A DNA stretch of 64,000 bases, taken from PALSA-270 sp963770915. Lineage in GTDB: Bacteria; Acidobacteriota; Terriglobia; Terriglobales; Acidobacteriaceae. The notes under the pieces were generated by a model. That model worked only from the letters and a program-made list of their open reading frames with translations. It was not told the DNA's origin and did no database searches. Numbering within the stretch: position 1 is the stretch's first letter; every line of letters starts with the position of its first letter. The stretch is taken from assembly GCA_963770915.1 (NCBI GenBank), contig CAVYRG010000001.1:3596001-3660000 (forward strand), read 5' to 3'. Both the position numbers and the translations under genes were made by a program. Shown here piece after piece: positions 6,228 to 14,604 of this stretch.

Positions 6228-8651
6228 ATGTCAGTACTTGAAACAGCACCCTCGGCCGCAACGCTTAAACTCGTTGACCGGCGCCCCACGGCTTCCCGTC
6301 AAGCACCCGCGCCCGTTCGCGCGCGATCGGCAGCGGGGCTCCCGAGCCGCATCGCCGTCGTGGGCAACTATCTTCCGCGCCAGTGCGGAATTGCTACTTT
6401 CACTACTGATCTGTGCGAAGCGCTCTCCACTGAGTGTGGAGCGGCACGGTTGTTCGCCCTGCCGGTGAACGATACGGAATCCGGGTATGCCTACCCAGAG
6501 CGGGTAAGACTCACGCTCGCGCAGGACGACTTGCCGTCTTATGAGCAAGCTGCCGAGTTTCTGAATTTCACCAATTTCGATCTGGTATGCCTGCAGCACG
6601 AGTATGGAATTTTTGGCGGTGCGGCGGGCAGTCATATTTTGGCGTTTCTCCGGCGACTCAAGATGCCGGTCATCACTGCCCTCCATACGGTTCTTCGCGA
6701 ACCCAGTCCCGATCAATGGCGGGTGATGGAGGAGATCGCGGCGCTGTCAGACCGTCTCATCGTGATGAGCGAGCTGTCTTCCCAGTTTCTGCAAGAGATC
6801 TTCAAAGTGCCCGGCAGCAAGATCGACATGGTTCCTCATGGCGTCCCCGACTTGCCATTTCTGGATCCTAATTTCTACAAAGACCGGTTCGGCGTGGAGG
6901 GGAAAGCGGTGCTCCTCACCTTCGGATTGCTTTCGCCGAACAAGGGAATCGAGAATGTGATCCAGGCGTTGCCGCACATTTTGTCCAAGCACAAGAATGT
7001 GGTCTATATAGTCGCAGGCGCGACCCACCCTCATATTCTTCGCCGGGAAGGGGACCGCTATCGCGACTCCTTGCGGGCTCTGGCCAAGGAAATTGGAGTG
7101 GAGTCGAAGGTGATCTTCCACGACCGTTTCGTCAGCCCTGAGGAGATGGTCGCATTCATTGGCGCCGCAGACATCTATCTCACTCCTTACCGCTATGAAG
7201 CGCAGGTGGTTTCCGGGACGCTTGCCTATGCCCTGGGCGCGGGCAAGGCAATCATCTCGACTCCGTACTGGCATGCGATCGAGTTGTTGGACGACCATCG
7301 TGGCGCGCTCGTTCCTTTCCAGGACCCGGCTGCTATCGCGCGAAAGACCGTCGAACTCCTGGATACTCCTGCTGTACGCCACGCCATGCGCAAGCGTGCC
7401 TACCTGTACGCAAGGGAAATGATTTGGAAGAAAGTGGCCCAGGGCTATGTGGCGAGTTTCAAGCAGGCTCGCCGCGACCGCATGCGGGAGCCACGCGTGA
7501 CGTTCGCAAACGCCGCTGCCGAGAAATGTTTGGGCAGGCTTCCAGAGCTGAGACTGGATCACTTACACCGGTTGACGGACGACACCGGCATGCTCCAGCA
7601 CGCTACCTTTGCAGTTCCCAACTACACCGAAGGGTACACCACCGACGACAATGCGCGGGCTCTGGTTCTAACTGTCCTCCTTGAGCAACTGGGACAAGAA
7701 AATTCCTCCGCTACTGACGATTATGCCTCGCGGTATTTGGCGTTTCTAGGACATGCCTTCAATCCGGAAAATGGACGATTCCGGAACTTCCTGACCTACG
7801 AACGCAAATGGACCGAAACCCAAGGGTCCGAGGATTGCCATGGGCGTGGGTTGTGGGCGCTGGGGACAGTTCTGGGGCGCTCCAAGAATCAGTTTCTCAA
7901 AGGCGCGGCGGGCCATCTTTTCGAGATTGCTGTTCCCGCCGTCAACGCCTTCAGCAGTCCGCGCGCCTGGGCCTTTGCACTGCTCGGAATTCAGGAGTAC
8001 CTCAACTGCTTTCCCGGCGACAGGGAAGCCCAAAAGATAAGCTCGGCCCTGGCCACTCGGCTGCTCGGACTCTATCGCGCAAACCAGTCGCCGGACTGGG
8101 GTTGGTTTGAAGACGTTGTCGCATACTCGAACGCCAGGCTGCCGCAAGCCGTGCTGATCGCAGGCCGTCGAAACTCCAATGATGAGATGATATCCGTCGG
8201 TCTCCAATCTCTGAGTTGGCTCACTGAAACCCAACGTTGCGGAGGGCAGCATCATTTCGTGCCCATCGGTTCGCAAGGCTTTTACCGCAAGGGCGGCGAT
8301 AAAGCGCGCTTTGATCAACAGCCGGTGGAAGCGGGCGCAGCGGTTTCTGCATGCCTTGAAGCCTATCGCGTAACCGGAGAGGATCATTGGCGCAAAGAAG
8401 CCTGGTCCGCCTTCAATTGGTTCCTGGGAGACAACGACTTGCAGATTGCCCTCTACGATTCCACCACCGGCGGCTGCCGAGACGGCCTGCACCCAGAGCG
8501 TGCAAATGAAAACCAGGGGGCAGAGTCAACCCTGGCATTTCTGATGGCGCAGGTTGAGATGCGGCTGTTGAAAGAAGCTGGTTCGCAATCAAACGCTGAC
8601 CTGTTCACCGCTTGCAGTAACCGCGACGAGGTCGCCGCGCATGCGTATTGA
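6228..8651 (+). CDS. Glycosyltransferase family 4 fused to an alpha/alpha-barrel-like domain
   Basis: An 807-residue two-part protein. ATG 6228 follows CCAGGAG; the upstream start at 6183 has no such signal. Residues of about 45-415 form a GT-B GT4 glycosyltransferase: QCGIATFTTDLC, GLLSPNKGIENVIQALP, EMVAFIGAADIYLTPY, then VVSGTLAYALGAGKAIIST. Residues of about 445-800 form a helical hydrolase-like domain with DHLHRLTDDTGMLQHA and EGYTTDDNARAL, as often found fused to such transferases. No signal peptide is present, so it is cytosolic. It is followed 30 bp later by a GH130 phosphorylase. The pair probably builds and turns over a mannose-type glycoside or glycan linked to stress (inference). 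Confidence 0.88.
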   Translation: MSVLETAPSAATLKLVDRRPTASRQAPAPVRARSAAGLPSRIAVVGNYLPRQCGIATFTTDLCEALSTECGAARLFALPVNDTESGYAYPERVRLTLAQDDLPSYEQAAEFLNFTNFDLVCLQHEYGIFGGAAGSHILAFLRRLKMPVITALHTVLREPSPDQWRVMEEIAALSDRLIVMSELSSQFLQEIFKVPGSKIDMVPHGVPDLPFLDPNFYKDRFGVEGKAVLLTFGLLSPNKGIENVIQALPHILSKHKNVVYIVAGATHPHILRREGDRYRDSLRALAKEIGVESKVIFHDRFVSPEEMVAFIGAADIYLTPYRYEAQVVSGTLAYALGAGKAIISTPYWHAIELLDDHRGALVPFQDPAAIARKTVELLDTPAVRHAMRKRAYLYAREMIWKKVAQGYVASFKQARRDRMREPRVTFANAAAEKCLGRLPELRLDHLHRLTDDTGMLQHATFAVPNYTEGYTTDDNARALVLTVLLEQLGQENSSATDDYASRYLAFLGHAFNPENGRFRNFLTYERKWTETQGSEDCHGRGLWALGTVLGRSKNQFLKGAAGHLFEIAVPAVNAFSSPRAWAFALLGIQEYLNCFPGDREAQKISSALATRLLGLYRANQSPDWGWFEDVVAYSNARLPQAVLIAGRRNSNDEMISVGLQSLSWLTETQRCGGQHHFVPIGSQGFYRKGGDKARFDQQPVEAGAAVSACLEAYRVTGEDHWRKEAWSAFNWFLGDNDLQIALYDSTTGGCRDGLHPERANENQGAESTLAFLMAQVEMRLLKEAGSQSNADLFTACSNRDEVAAHAY

Positions 8652-8681
8652 AACTATCCTGTCGTCTTTTGTGAACTCCTT

Positions 8682-9668
8682 ATGAGCATCGCCACGATAG
8701 TTCGCTACGAGCCGCTCCTTCTTCGCCATCCCGCCAACCCTATCCTCACTGGCAAAGACTGGCCCTATCCCGTCAACAGTGTCTTCAATGCAGGTGCGAC
8801 ACTGCTGGCTGACGGTTCGACCCTACTGCTTTGCCGGGTGGAAGATCGCCGTGGCCTGTCCCATCTTTGCGCTGCCCGCTCTCGCAACGGTGTAGATGGA
8901 TGGCAGATTGATAGCGAACCGACATTGATGCCCAATCCGCGGGAATATCCCGAGGAACTTTGGGGCATTGAGGATCCTCGCATCACGTTCGTGCCCGAAC
9001 TCCAGCAATACGTAGTCACCTATACGTCCTATTCCCGCGGTGGCCCCGGAGTGTCCTTGGCTCTGACCAAGGATTTTCGCAGTTTCGAGCGCTATGGCGT
9101 GATTATGCCGCCTGATGACAAAGATTCGGCGCTTTTGCCGCGGAGAATCAATGGCTACTGGGCGCTCATTCACCGTCCCATGACTCCCTTGGGCTCGCAC
9201 ATGTGGATTTCCTACTCCCCGGACCTGCACCACTGGGGCAGGCATCGGCTCTTGTTGGAAGCGCGCCGCGGCGCTTGGTGGGACGCCAACAAGATTGGTT
9301 TGTCACCGCCGCCCATCGAGACTTCCGGAGGGTGGCTCGTGTTCTACCACGGAGTGAGGCACACGCCTTCGGGCTGCCTGTATCGCCTGGGTCTGGCCCT
9401 ATTCGATCTTGAGAATCCGGAAAAATGCTTGCTGCGAGGTGACTCGTGGATCTTTGGGCCGGAGGCCGAATACGAGCGCAACGGCGACGTCAAGGATGTT
9501 GTGTTTCCGTGTGGCTACACCATGGATCAGGACGGCGACACCATCAATCTCTACTACGGAGCCGCTGACTGCTCGATTGCCCTGGCTCGGGGCAGCGTTC
9601 GTTCTCTACTCGCTTGGTTGGACGCCAATGGAAGTTGCGAACGCCGACGGCATGAGCAGAATTCATGA
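8682..9668 (+). CDS. GH130 family glycoside phosphorylase/hydrolase
   Basis: A 328-residue five-bladed beta-propeller enzyme. GH130 signatures: FNAGATLL, CRVEDRRG, GIEDPRITFV (with the catalytic-type Asp), SALLPRRINGYWALIHRP, WWDANKIGLSPPPI, LVFYHGV and NLYYGAADCSIALA. Family members phosphorolyse beta-1,4- or beta-1,2-mannosides (some are hydrolases). The donor cannot be told from sequence alone. No signal peptide. It is coupled to the upstream GT4 fusion (30 bp gap) and overlaps the next small gene by 4 bp (ATGA), which indicates an operon. Confidence 0.9.
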   Translation: MSIATIVRYEPLLLRHPANPILTGKDWPYPVNSVFNAGATLLADGSTLLLCRVEDRRGLSHLCAARSRNGVDGWQIDSEPTLMPNPREYPEELWGIEDPRITFVPELQQYVVTYTSYSRGGPGVSLALTKDFRSFERYGVIMPPDDKDSALLPRRINGYWALIHRPMTPLGSHMWISYSPDLHHWGRHRLLLEARRGAWWDANKIGLSPPPIETSGGWLVFYHGVRHTPSGCLYRLGLALFDLENPEKCLLRGDSWIFGPEAEYERNGDVKDVVFPCGYTMDQDGDTINLYYGAADCSIALARGSVRSLLAWLDANGSCERRRHEQNS

Positions 9669-9913
9669 AACGCTTGCTTTGGATTTCGCAGTTCGCCTTG
9701 GGGCGCTGTCATCACAGCCAGCTCAGCCGCGTGTTTACGATCCAGAAACGAACCTACCAGGTTTGCTTAGATTGTGCGCAGGAATTCGAATATTCCTGGG
9801 AACTGATGCGTCCCATCACATCAAATGTTGCTGATGATATCCGTTCACCTCGGAACGCCGCCGGACGATCCGAAGTATCAGAGTTGCTCACCCCCCAGCC
9901 GTTGAGCCCTTAA
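9665..9913 (+). CDS. Small Cys/His protein coupled to the GH130 gene
   Basis: An 82-residue protein whose ATG overlaps the GH130 stop by 4 bp (translational coupling). It has C15-H16-H17 and C34-x2-C37 around SRVFTI and RTYQVC, then a region EFEYSWELM. The Cys/His spacing suggests a zinc-binding knuckle. I recall similar proteins as common short acidobacterial hypotheticals, but cannot name the family. The C-terminal 30 residues are low-complexity and Pro-ended. It is the last gene of the 6228-9913 operon. Confidence 0.55.
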   Translation: MKRLLWISQFALGRCHHSQLSRVFTIQKRTYQVCLDCAQEFEYSWELMRPITSNVADDIRSPRNAAGRSEVSELLTPQPLSP

Positions 9914-10224
9914 TCTTCGCAAGTGAGCTACATTGCTCAGACGCAAGAGTTCGCGGCTGTCATCATCTATTTAATGAATGCGTAATGGAGCCGCGAGGTG
10001 CTGATTCGCGGTTCCTATTCGTAGGTCGCTGGGGCGGAATTCAGCCGTGTAAAGTCCATGCGACCGCATCCAGCAAATCAGCGGTTTTCATCCCCGTGGT
10101 ACGCCGCGGCCCATTGCGCCGGAACACGACCCGACCCTAGAAGCGCTCGGACATTGACATTAGGGCAACACCTCCAGGCGGATGAGAGGGGTTAGCCCGC
10201 GAAACACCAAGGAAGGTAAAGATC
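9914..10224. promoter_or_regulatory. Intergenic region with a TGAGC-N6-GCTCA site
   Basis: About 310 bp with no supportable gene. At 9924-9939 it holds TGAGCTACATTGCTCA, a perfect-arm copy of the island motif just after the small Cys/His gene. The rest precedes the Thivi_2564-like gene, whose ribosome binding site (AAGGAAGGT) lies at the right edge. No riboswitch pattern is recognised. Confidence 0.4.
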
Positions 10225-10416
10225 ATGCCTCTAATTCAACTCCTGGAAGTTCTGATCGTGGTGGGTGTTCTCCTGTGGCTGGTGAATCGCTTCATCCCTA
10301 TGCAGGGCACCATCAAGTCAATTTTGAATGGCGTCGTAGTCATCGCCGTCGTTCTGTGGGTCCTCAACGTTTTTGGACTCTTTCATTCTCTTTCCCGCAT
10401 TCACATTGGTAGCTAG
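10225..10416 (+). CDS. Thivi_2564-family small membrane protein
   Basis: A 63-residue protein with two hydrophobic helices (about residues 4-24 and 33-52) separated by the conserved turn NRFIPMQGTIKSILN, then LWVLNVFGLFHSL. This matches the Thivi_2564 membrane protein family, widespread as a small inner-membrane protein of unknown function in stress-gene neighbourhoods. ATG 10225 has a good AAGGAAGG upstream. The overlapping frame from 10182 is a shadow. Confidence 0.85.
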   Translation: MPLIQLLEVLIVVGVLLWLVNRFIPMQGTIKSILNGVVVIAVVLWVLNVFGLFHSLSRIHIGS

Positions 10417-10498
10417 GAATCGGTAAAGGAAACCGGGCATTTAAGCTGACAAAAATCGACAGCAAGCAATAGGCAGACATCTGCCGCAGGGAGGCAAA

Positions 10499-12166
10499 TT
10501 GAAAATAAAGTTGTTGTCAGCAGCTGTAATCGCACTGAGCTTCAGCGCATTCGCTCAGACCACTCCGCAAACCGCCACCGTCGTCGAACCTATGGCTCAT
10601 ACGCCCACGTTTCGGGTCGTCGTGGTCAGCCGTAGTGTTCAGGCCGTGAACTACGAGCACCGTAGCGGCGCCTCCAAGCTTGATTTCGCCGGTACTGATT
10701 TGATGCCCCAGGCGCACGGCCAAGCCAAGGTCGAAAGCAAGAAGGGCTACACCGAAATCGAAGTCGAATTTGCCGATCTGCAAAATCCGACAACTTTCGG
10801 CAGTGAATACCTGACCTACATCCTGTGGGCGATCTCGCCCGAGGGCCGGGCAGTGAATCTGGGCGAAGTGATCGTAGGTGGCAACCATCGTAGCAAGCTC
10901 GATGTCACTACTGACCTTCAGGCCTTCGCTCTGGTCGTCACCGCGGAACCTTACTATGCGGTTCGGCAACCCAGCAATGTGGTTGTGCTCGAAAACGTAG
11001 TTCGCGCGGATACCAAGGGAACCGCCGTGGCGATGAATGCCAAGTATGAACTTCTGGAACGCGGTGGTTACATTCCCACCGGCTACAAGTTCGATCCGGT
11101 GGTGCTGAATACCAAGTTGCCGTTGGAATTCTTCGAAGCGCGCAACGCGTTGCGCATCGCGGAATCGGAAGGGGCAGACACCTACGCTCACGCGAGCTAT
11201 CAGCACGCTGTTGAGTTAATGAACAACGCCGATGAACAGGCAACAAGGAAACACTTTGACAAGAAGCCGATGATCGCCGTTGCCCGCGAGGCCGTGCAGA
11301 CTGCGGAAGACTCGCGGGAGATCGCAGTCAAGAAGATAACCGCACAGCGCCTCGAAGATGAACGGCAAGCTGCAGCGGACGCGCAGGCACAAACCCAAGC
11401 CCAAGCAGATATGGCAACGCGGCAGAAAGAGCAAGCCGAGGCGGAGCAGGCCCGAGCCGAGTTAGCCACTGCTCAGGCGGAGTCAGCCACAGCAAACGCA
11501 CAAGCCGCTCAGGTGCAGGCGGAGTCCGCAACCGCTGCGGCTCATGGCGAAGCTGCCAGAGCCCAGTCGGACAGCGCCAAAGCCAAATCCGACATGGCCG
11601 ACAGCCAGGCTGCTTCCGCAACCGCGTTAGCCGCAGCTCGGGCCGATGCTGACCAGTCCCGTTTGGCCGCGCAACAAGCCCAGCAGAGTGCGCAACAAGC
11701 CGACGCCGACAAAGCGGCCATGCGCACGCGATTGTCTGAGCAGCTGAACAAGATCCTGCAGACCCGCGACACTGCGCGCGGACTCATTGTCAGCATGTCC
11801 GACGTTTTGTTTGACACCGGGAAATACTCGTTGAAACCGGGTGCACGGGAGAAACTGGCGAAAGTCGCCGGCATTCTGCTCGCCTATCCTGGGCTGAATA
11901 TTGAAGTCGGCGGCTACACGGATAACGTCGGCGGCGACGCCATGAATCAGACGTTGTCTGAGAATCGTGCTAGCTCGGTACGGGATTATCTGGTGCAACA
12001 AGGGGTAGCGGCAAATGCCGTCAGCGCAAAAGGGTTTGGCGAAACTTTGCCGGTAGCCTCCAACGATAACTCCGCCGGGCGGCAGCAGAACCGGAGAGTG
12101 GAACTTCTGGTCTCCGGTGAAGCCATTGGTAGCCCAGTCAACGCGACAACAGGAAGCTTGCAATAG
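10499..12166 (+). CDS. Secreted coiled-coil protein with C-terminal OmpA domain
   Basis: A 555-residue envelope protein. The start is a TTG at 10499 behind GGGAGG. Signal peptide about residues 1-19 (ending SAFAQ). Residues of about 30-230 form a beta-rich domain. About 275-425 is an Ala/Gln/Glu/Lys-rich coiled coil with repeats of the AxAQAESATA type. About 435-540 is an OmpA-like peptidoglycan-binding domain (SDVLFDTGKYSLKPGA, NIEVGGYTDNVGG, NQTLSENRASSVRDYL, GRQQNRRVELLV). It probably tethers the outer envelope to peptidoglycan across a long spacer. It sits 82 bp after the Thivi_2564 gene and before a Gln-rich repeat gene. Confidence 0.9.
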   Translation: MKIKLLSAAVIALSFSAFAQTTPQTATVVEPMAHTPTFRVVVVSRSVQAVNYEHRSGASKLDFAGTDLMPQAHGQAKVESKKGYTEIEVEFADLQNPTTFGSEYLTYILWAISPEGRAVNLGEVIVGGNHRSKLDVTTDLQAFALVVTAEPYYAVRQPSNVVVLENVVRADTKGTAVAMNAKYELLERGGYIPTGYKFDPVVLNTKLPLEFFEARNALRIAESEGADTYAHASYQHAVELMNNADEQATRKHFDKKPMIAVAREAVQTAEDSREIAVKKITAQRLEDERQAAADAQAQTQAQADMATRQKEQAEAEQARAELATAQAESATANAQAAQVQAESATAAAHGEAARAQSDSAKAKSDMADSQAASATALAAARADADQSRLAAQQAQQSAQQADADKAAMRTRLSEQLNKILQTRDTARGLIVSMSDVLFDTGKYSLKPGAREKLAKVAGILLAYPGLNIEVGGYTDNVGGDAMNQTLSENRASSVRDYLVQQGVAANAVSAKGFGETLPVASNDNSAGRQQNRRVELLVSGEAIGSPVNATTGSLQ

Positions 12167-12203
12167 AAGCAATTCGTGACGATCGATAATGGAGGCAACA
12201 CCC

Positions 12204-13007
12204 ATGAAACTGGTTGGAGTTATCAGCATGGCGGTTCTCTCTTTGGCCCTCGCCGCGGCTGCTCCGGCGTACCCACAGCAGGACCAGCACGGCGAAAAGC
12301 AAGACCATCCTGAGCAGCAGCAAAGCAAGCACCAGCAAGCCAAGCCCGATGCTGGACATGCTCAACAGCAAAGGCAATCAGGCAAGCAGCAACAACAAGC
12401 CCAGCAACAGCAGCGGCAGGATCAGAACAAACAGCAGCACGCTCAGCAACAGCAACAACAGAACAAGCAGCAACAACAAGCCCAGCAACAGCAGCGGCAG
12501 GATCAGAACAAACAGCAGCACGCTCAGCAACAGCAACAACAGAACAGGCAGCAACAACAGGCCCAGCAACAGCAGCAGGACCGGCACAACCAACAGCAGG
12601 CCCGACAACAGCGGGACAATCCACAACCACAGCGCAGCCAGCAACAGCAGCGTGTCGAGCAGAGCGCCTGGGAGCAGCACGGCTCACAACACTGGGACTC
12701 CGACCACCGCAATTGGCAACAACGTGGCGGCTACCATGGCTACCGCATCCCGGACGACCGTTACCGGGGATACTTTGGGCCGGACCACGGATTCCGTATC
12801 TACGGCTTGCCCTTTCTAGTGGTCGGGGGATATCCGCGCTTCCAGTACGAGGGTTATTGGATCAGTCTGGTTGACCCGTGGCCCGAATACTGGGGGAACG
12901 ACTGGTACGACAACGACGATGTTTATGTGAACTACGTTGACAATGGCTACTACCTGTTCAACAGCAGGTACCCCGGCGTCGGGATTGCGATCAATATTTC
13001 GATGTAA
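12204..13007 (+). CDS. Secreted Gln-rich repeat protein with aromatic tail, copy 1
   Basis: A 267-residue protein. GGAGGCAACACCC before ATG 12204 sets the start. Signal peptide MKLVGVISMAVLSLALAAAAPAY, then about 130 residues of Gln-rich sequence with two 27-codon repeats and a third partial copy, then a folded-looking C-terminal region rich in Tyr/Gly/Asp/Trp (RIPDDRYRGYFGPDHGFRIY, FLVVGGYPRFQYEGYWISL, PWPEYWGNDWYDNDD). The Gln tract is probably disordered; the tail may be a small beta domain. Its first residues (MKxxGVIS) resemble those of the protein at 18453, suggesting a paralogous family. Function unknown; extracellular or periplasmic. Confidence 0.75.
   Translation: MKLVGVISMAVLSLALAAAAPAYPQQDQHGEKQDHPEQQQSKHQQAKPDAGHAQQQRQSGKQQQQAQQQQRQDQNKQQHAQQQQQQNKQQQQAQQQQRQDQNKQQHAQQQQQQNRQQQQAQQQQQDRHNQQQARQQRDNPQPQRSQQQQRVEQSAWEQHGSQHWDSDHRNWQQRGGYHGYRIPDDRYRGYFGPDHGFRIYGLPFLVVGGYPRFQYEGYWISLVDPWPEYWGNDWYDNDDVYVNYVDNGYYLFNSRYPGVGIAINISM
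12387..12548 (+). repeat. Two tandem 81-bp coding repeats (Gln-rich)
   Basis: Two 27-codon units, 12387-12467 and 12468-12548, essentially identical at DNA level, encode QAQQQQRQDQNKQQHAQ-type sequence. A shorter degenerate third unit follows. The DNA-level identity points to recent duplication by slippage or unequal recombination. Confidence 0.85.
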
Positions 13008-13021
13008 AGGATCTAACCGGT

Positions 13022-13041
13022 GCAGCCTCGTGAGAGGCTGC
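13022..13041 (+). other. Stem-loop between the Gln-rich gene and the DUF3309 gene
   Basis: GCAGCCT / AGGCTGC form a perfect 7-bp stem around CGTGAG, 14 bp after the Gln-rich gene stop and 29 bp before the DUF3309 start. No T-run follows, so it is more likely an mRNA stabiliser or partial terminator than a full terminator. Confidence 0.5.
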
Positions 13042-13070
13042 ACCCCCGAATCCATGACAGAGGAGCAGAC

Positions 13071-13226
13071 ATGCTTGGAACTATCTTGATCGTGATTTTG
13101 GTTCTCGCACTTTTGGGGGTTCTGCCACGGTGGTCCCATAGTCGGGACTGGGGTTATGCTCCGACCGGAGGAGTAGGAGTAGCCATTCTGGTCGTTGTCG
13201 TTCTTCTGGTTCTAGGTAGGATCTGA
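13071..13226 (+). CDS. DUF3309-family small membrane protein
   Basis: A 51-residue protein: first helix MLGTILIVILVLALLGVLP, a loop RWSHSRDWGYAPTGG and a second helix VGVAILVVVVLLVLG. The WPHSRxWGYxPSGG-type loop is the DUF3309 hallmark; here it reads RWSHSRDWGYAPTGG. ATG 13071 follows GAGGAGCAGAC. The function of the family is unknown; it recurs in bacterial stress-gene clusters. The next gene starts 3 bp after its stop, so they are likely co-transcribed. Confidence 0.85.
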   Translation: MLGTILIVILVLALLGVLPRWSHSRDWGYAPTGGVGVAILVVVVLLVLGRI

Positions 13227-13229
13227 CTC

Positions 13230-14552
13230 ATGCGCCACCCGCCAACATCTCCAGGCGCCATAGCCAAGGTTTGGCGCCGGCTTTTTGTCCGGGTGACGAT
13301 GCTTCTTCTAGTTGTGCTCGTGTGCAGCGGCGTTTCCTCCGCTTACTCCGTTCTTACGCACGAGGAAATCGTAGACCTGCTCTGGACCGACGAGATCCAG
13401 CCCCTCCTGCTCAAGCGATTCCCGGGACTGTCGCCAGACCAGATCAGGGAAGCCCACGCCTACGCCTACGGAGGCGCCGTCATCCAGGACTTGGGCTACT
13501 ACCCGTTCGGCAGCAAGGAATTCAGCGACCTGGTGCATTACGTTCGCAGCGGAGACTTTGTTCGCGAGCTGTTGCTCGAAAGCCAGGATGTCAACGAATA
13601 CGCCTTCGCGCTGGGAGCCTTGTCGCACTATGCATCGGATATTGCCGGCCACCCGGCCGTCAACCGGTCCGTCGCCATCCAGTATCCCAAGCTGCGGGCG
13701 AAGTTTGGCCAGTCGGTCCGCTATGCGCAGGACAAGACGGCGCATTTGAAAACGGAGTTCGGGTTCGACACCGTGCAGGTCACGAAGAATCGCTACGCGT
13801 CGCAGCAGTATCACGATTTCATCGGATTCCAAGTGTCCAAGCCCTTGCTGGAGCGGGTCTTTCCGGTGGTGTACGGAGTGGAGTTGAAAGATGTGCTAAC
13901 CCACGAGGATCTGGCGGTGGGTTCGTACCGTTTCGCGGTCAGCCGGCTGATTCCACAAATGACCCAAGTCGCGCTGCAAACCCATAAGAAAGACCTGATG
14001 CGCGAAACGCCCGATTTCGCGAAACGGAAGTTCCTGTACCGCCTCTCCCGCTCCGACTATGAGAGGCAGTGGGGGAAGGACTATGTGAAACCGGGCCTGG
14101 GCACGCGGATCTTGTCAACGCTCTTGCGATACATGCCGAAAGTCGGCCCTTTCAGGAAACTGGGGTTCAATAACCCAACCCCACAAACCGAGGATCTGTA
14201 TATCAAAAGCATCAACACTACGGTCGATCAATACCGGGCCTTGCTCGAAGAAGTGCGCGCGGACACACTCGCGCTGCCTGACTATGACCTGGACAGCGGC
14301 AAGCCGACGAAGGCGGCAGAATACTCGCTGACGGACGACATCTACGCGAAGCTACTGGCTCAGTTGTCAGAGCGGAATTTCGATCGGACATCGCCGGAGC
14401 TGCGCGATAACATCCTGCAGTTTTATTCCGACCTCTCGGTGCCGATCGAGACGAAGAAGGATGGGGTGCGCTGGCAAGCGGTGCTGACCGAACTGGACCA
14501 GCTGAAAGCCGTGGCGCCGGTGCAGACGGTCGCGGGCAGTCCGGCACGGTGA
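13230..14552 (+). CDS. Secreted zinc-dependent phospholipase C-like protein
   Basis: A 440-residue exported protein. Signal/anchor about residues 15-40 (LFVRVTMLLLVVLVCSGVSSAYS). Metal-binding-type motifs of the zinc phospholipase C/S1-P1 fold: LTHEEIVDLLW near the mature N-terminus, EAHAYAYGGAVIQDLGYYP, and FALGALSHYASDIAGHP, where His/Asp/His are candidate ligands. The C-terminal half is helical without recognised domains. It probably acts on phospholipids or other phosphate esters outside the cytoplasm. It starts 3 bp after the DUF3309 gene. Confidence 0.75.
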   Translation: MRHPPTSPGAIAKVWRRLFVRVTMLLLVVLVCSGVSSAYSVLTHEEIVDLLWTDEIQPLLLKRFPGLSPDQIREAHAYAYGGAVIQDLGYYPFGSKEFSDLVHYVRSGDFVRELLLESQDVNEYAFALGALSHYASDIAGHPAVNRSVAIQYPKLRAKFGQSVRYAQDKTAHLKTEFGFDTVQVTKNRYASQQYHDFIGFQVSKPLLERVFPVVYGVELKDVLTHEDLAVGSYRFAVSRLIPQMTQVALQTHKKDLMRETPDFAKRKFLYRLSRSDYERQWGKDYVKPGLGTRILSTLLRYMPKVGPFRKLGFNNPTPQTEDLYIKSINTTVDQYRALLEEVRADTLALPDYDLDSGKPTKAAEYSLTDDIYAKLLAQLSERNFDRTSPELRDNILQFYSDLSVPIETKKDGVRWQAVLTELDQLKAVAPVQTVAGSPAR

Positions 14553-14604
14553 TCCCAATCCGCGTCCAAAGACGACACAACGCTTTCCGGGAAGGCTCTT
14601 CCAC

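Noticed and set aside
12223..12687. Ala/Val-rich and Leu-rich minus-strand frames over the Gln-rich genes (also 18486-18987)
   Set aside because: They are mirror readings of CAG/CAA repeats and carry only the repeat periodicity.
13271..13987. A 238-codon frame overlapping the phospholipase-like gene
   Set aside because: Out-of-frame shadow of the 13230 gene, Arg/Pro-rich with no motif.
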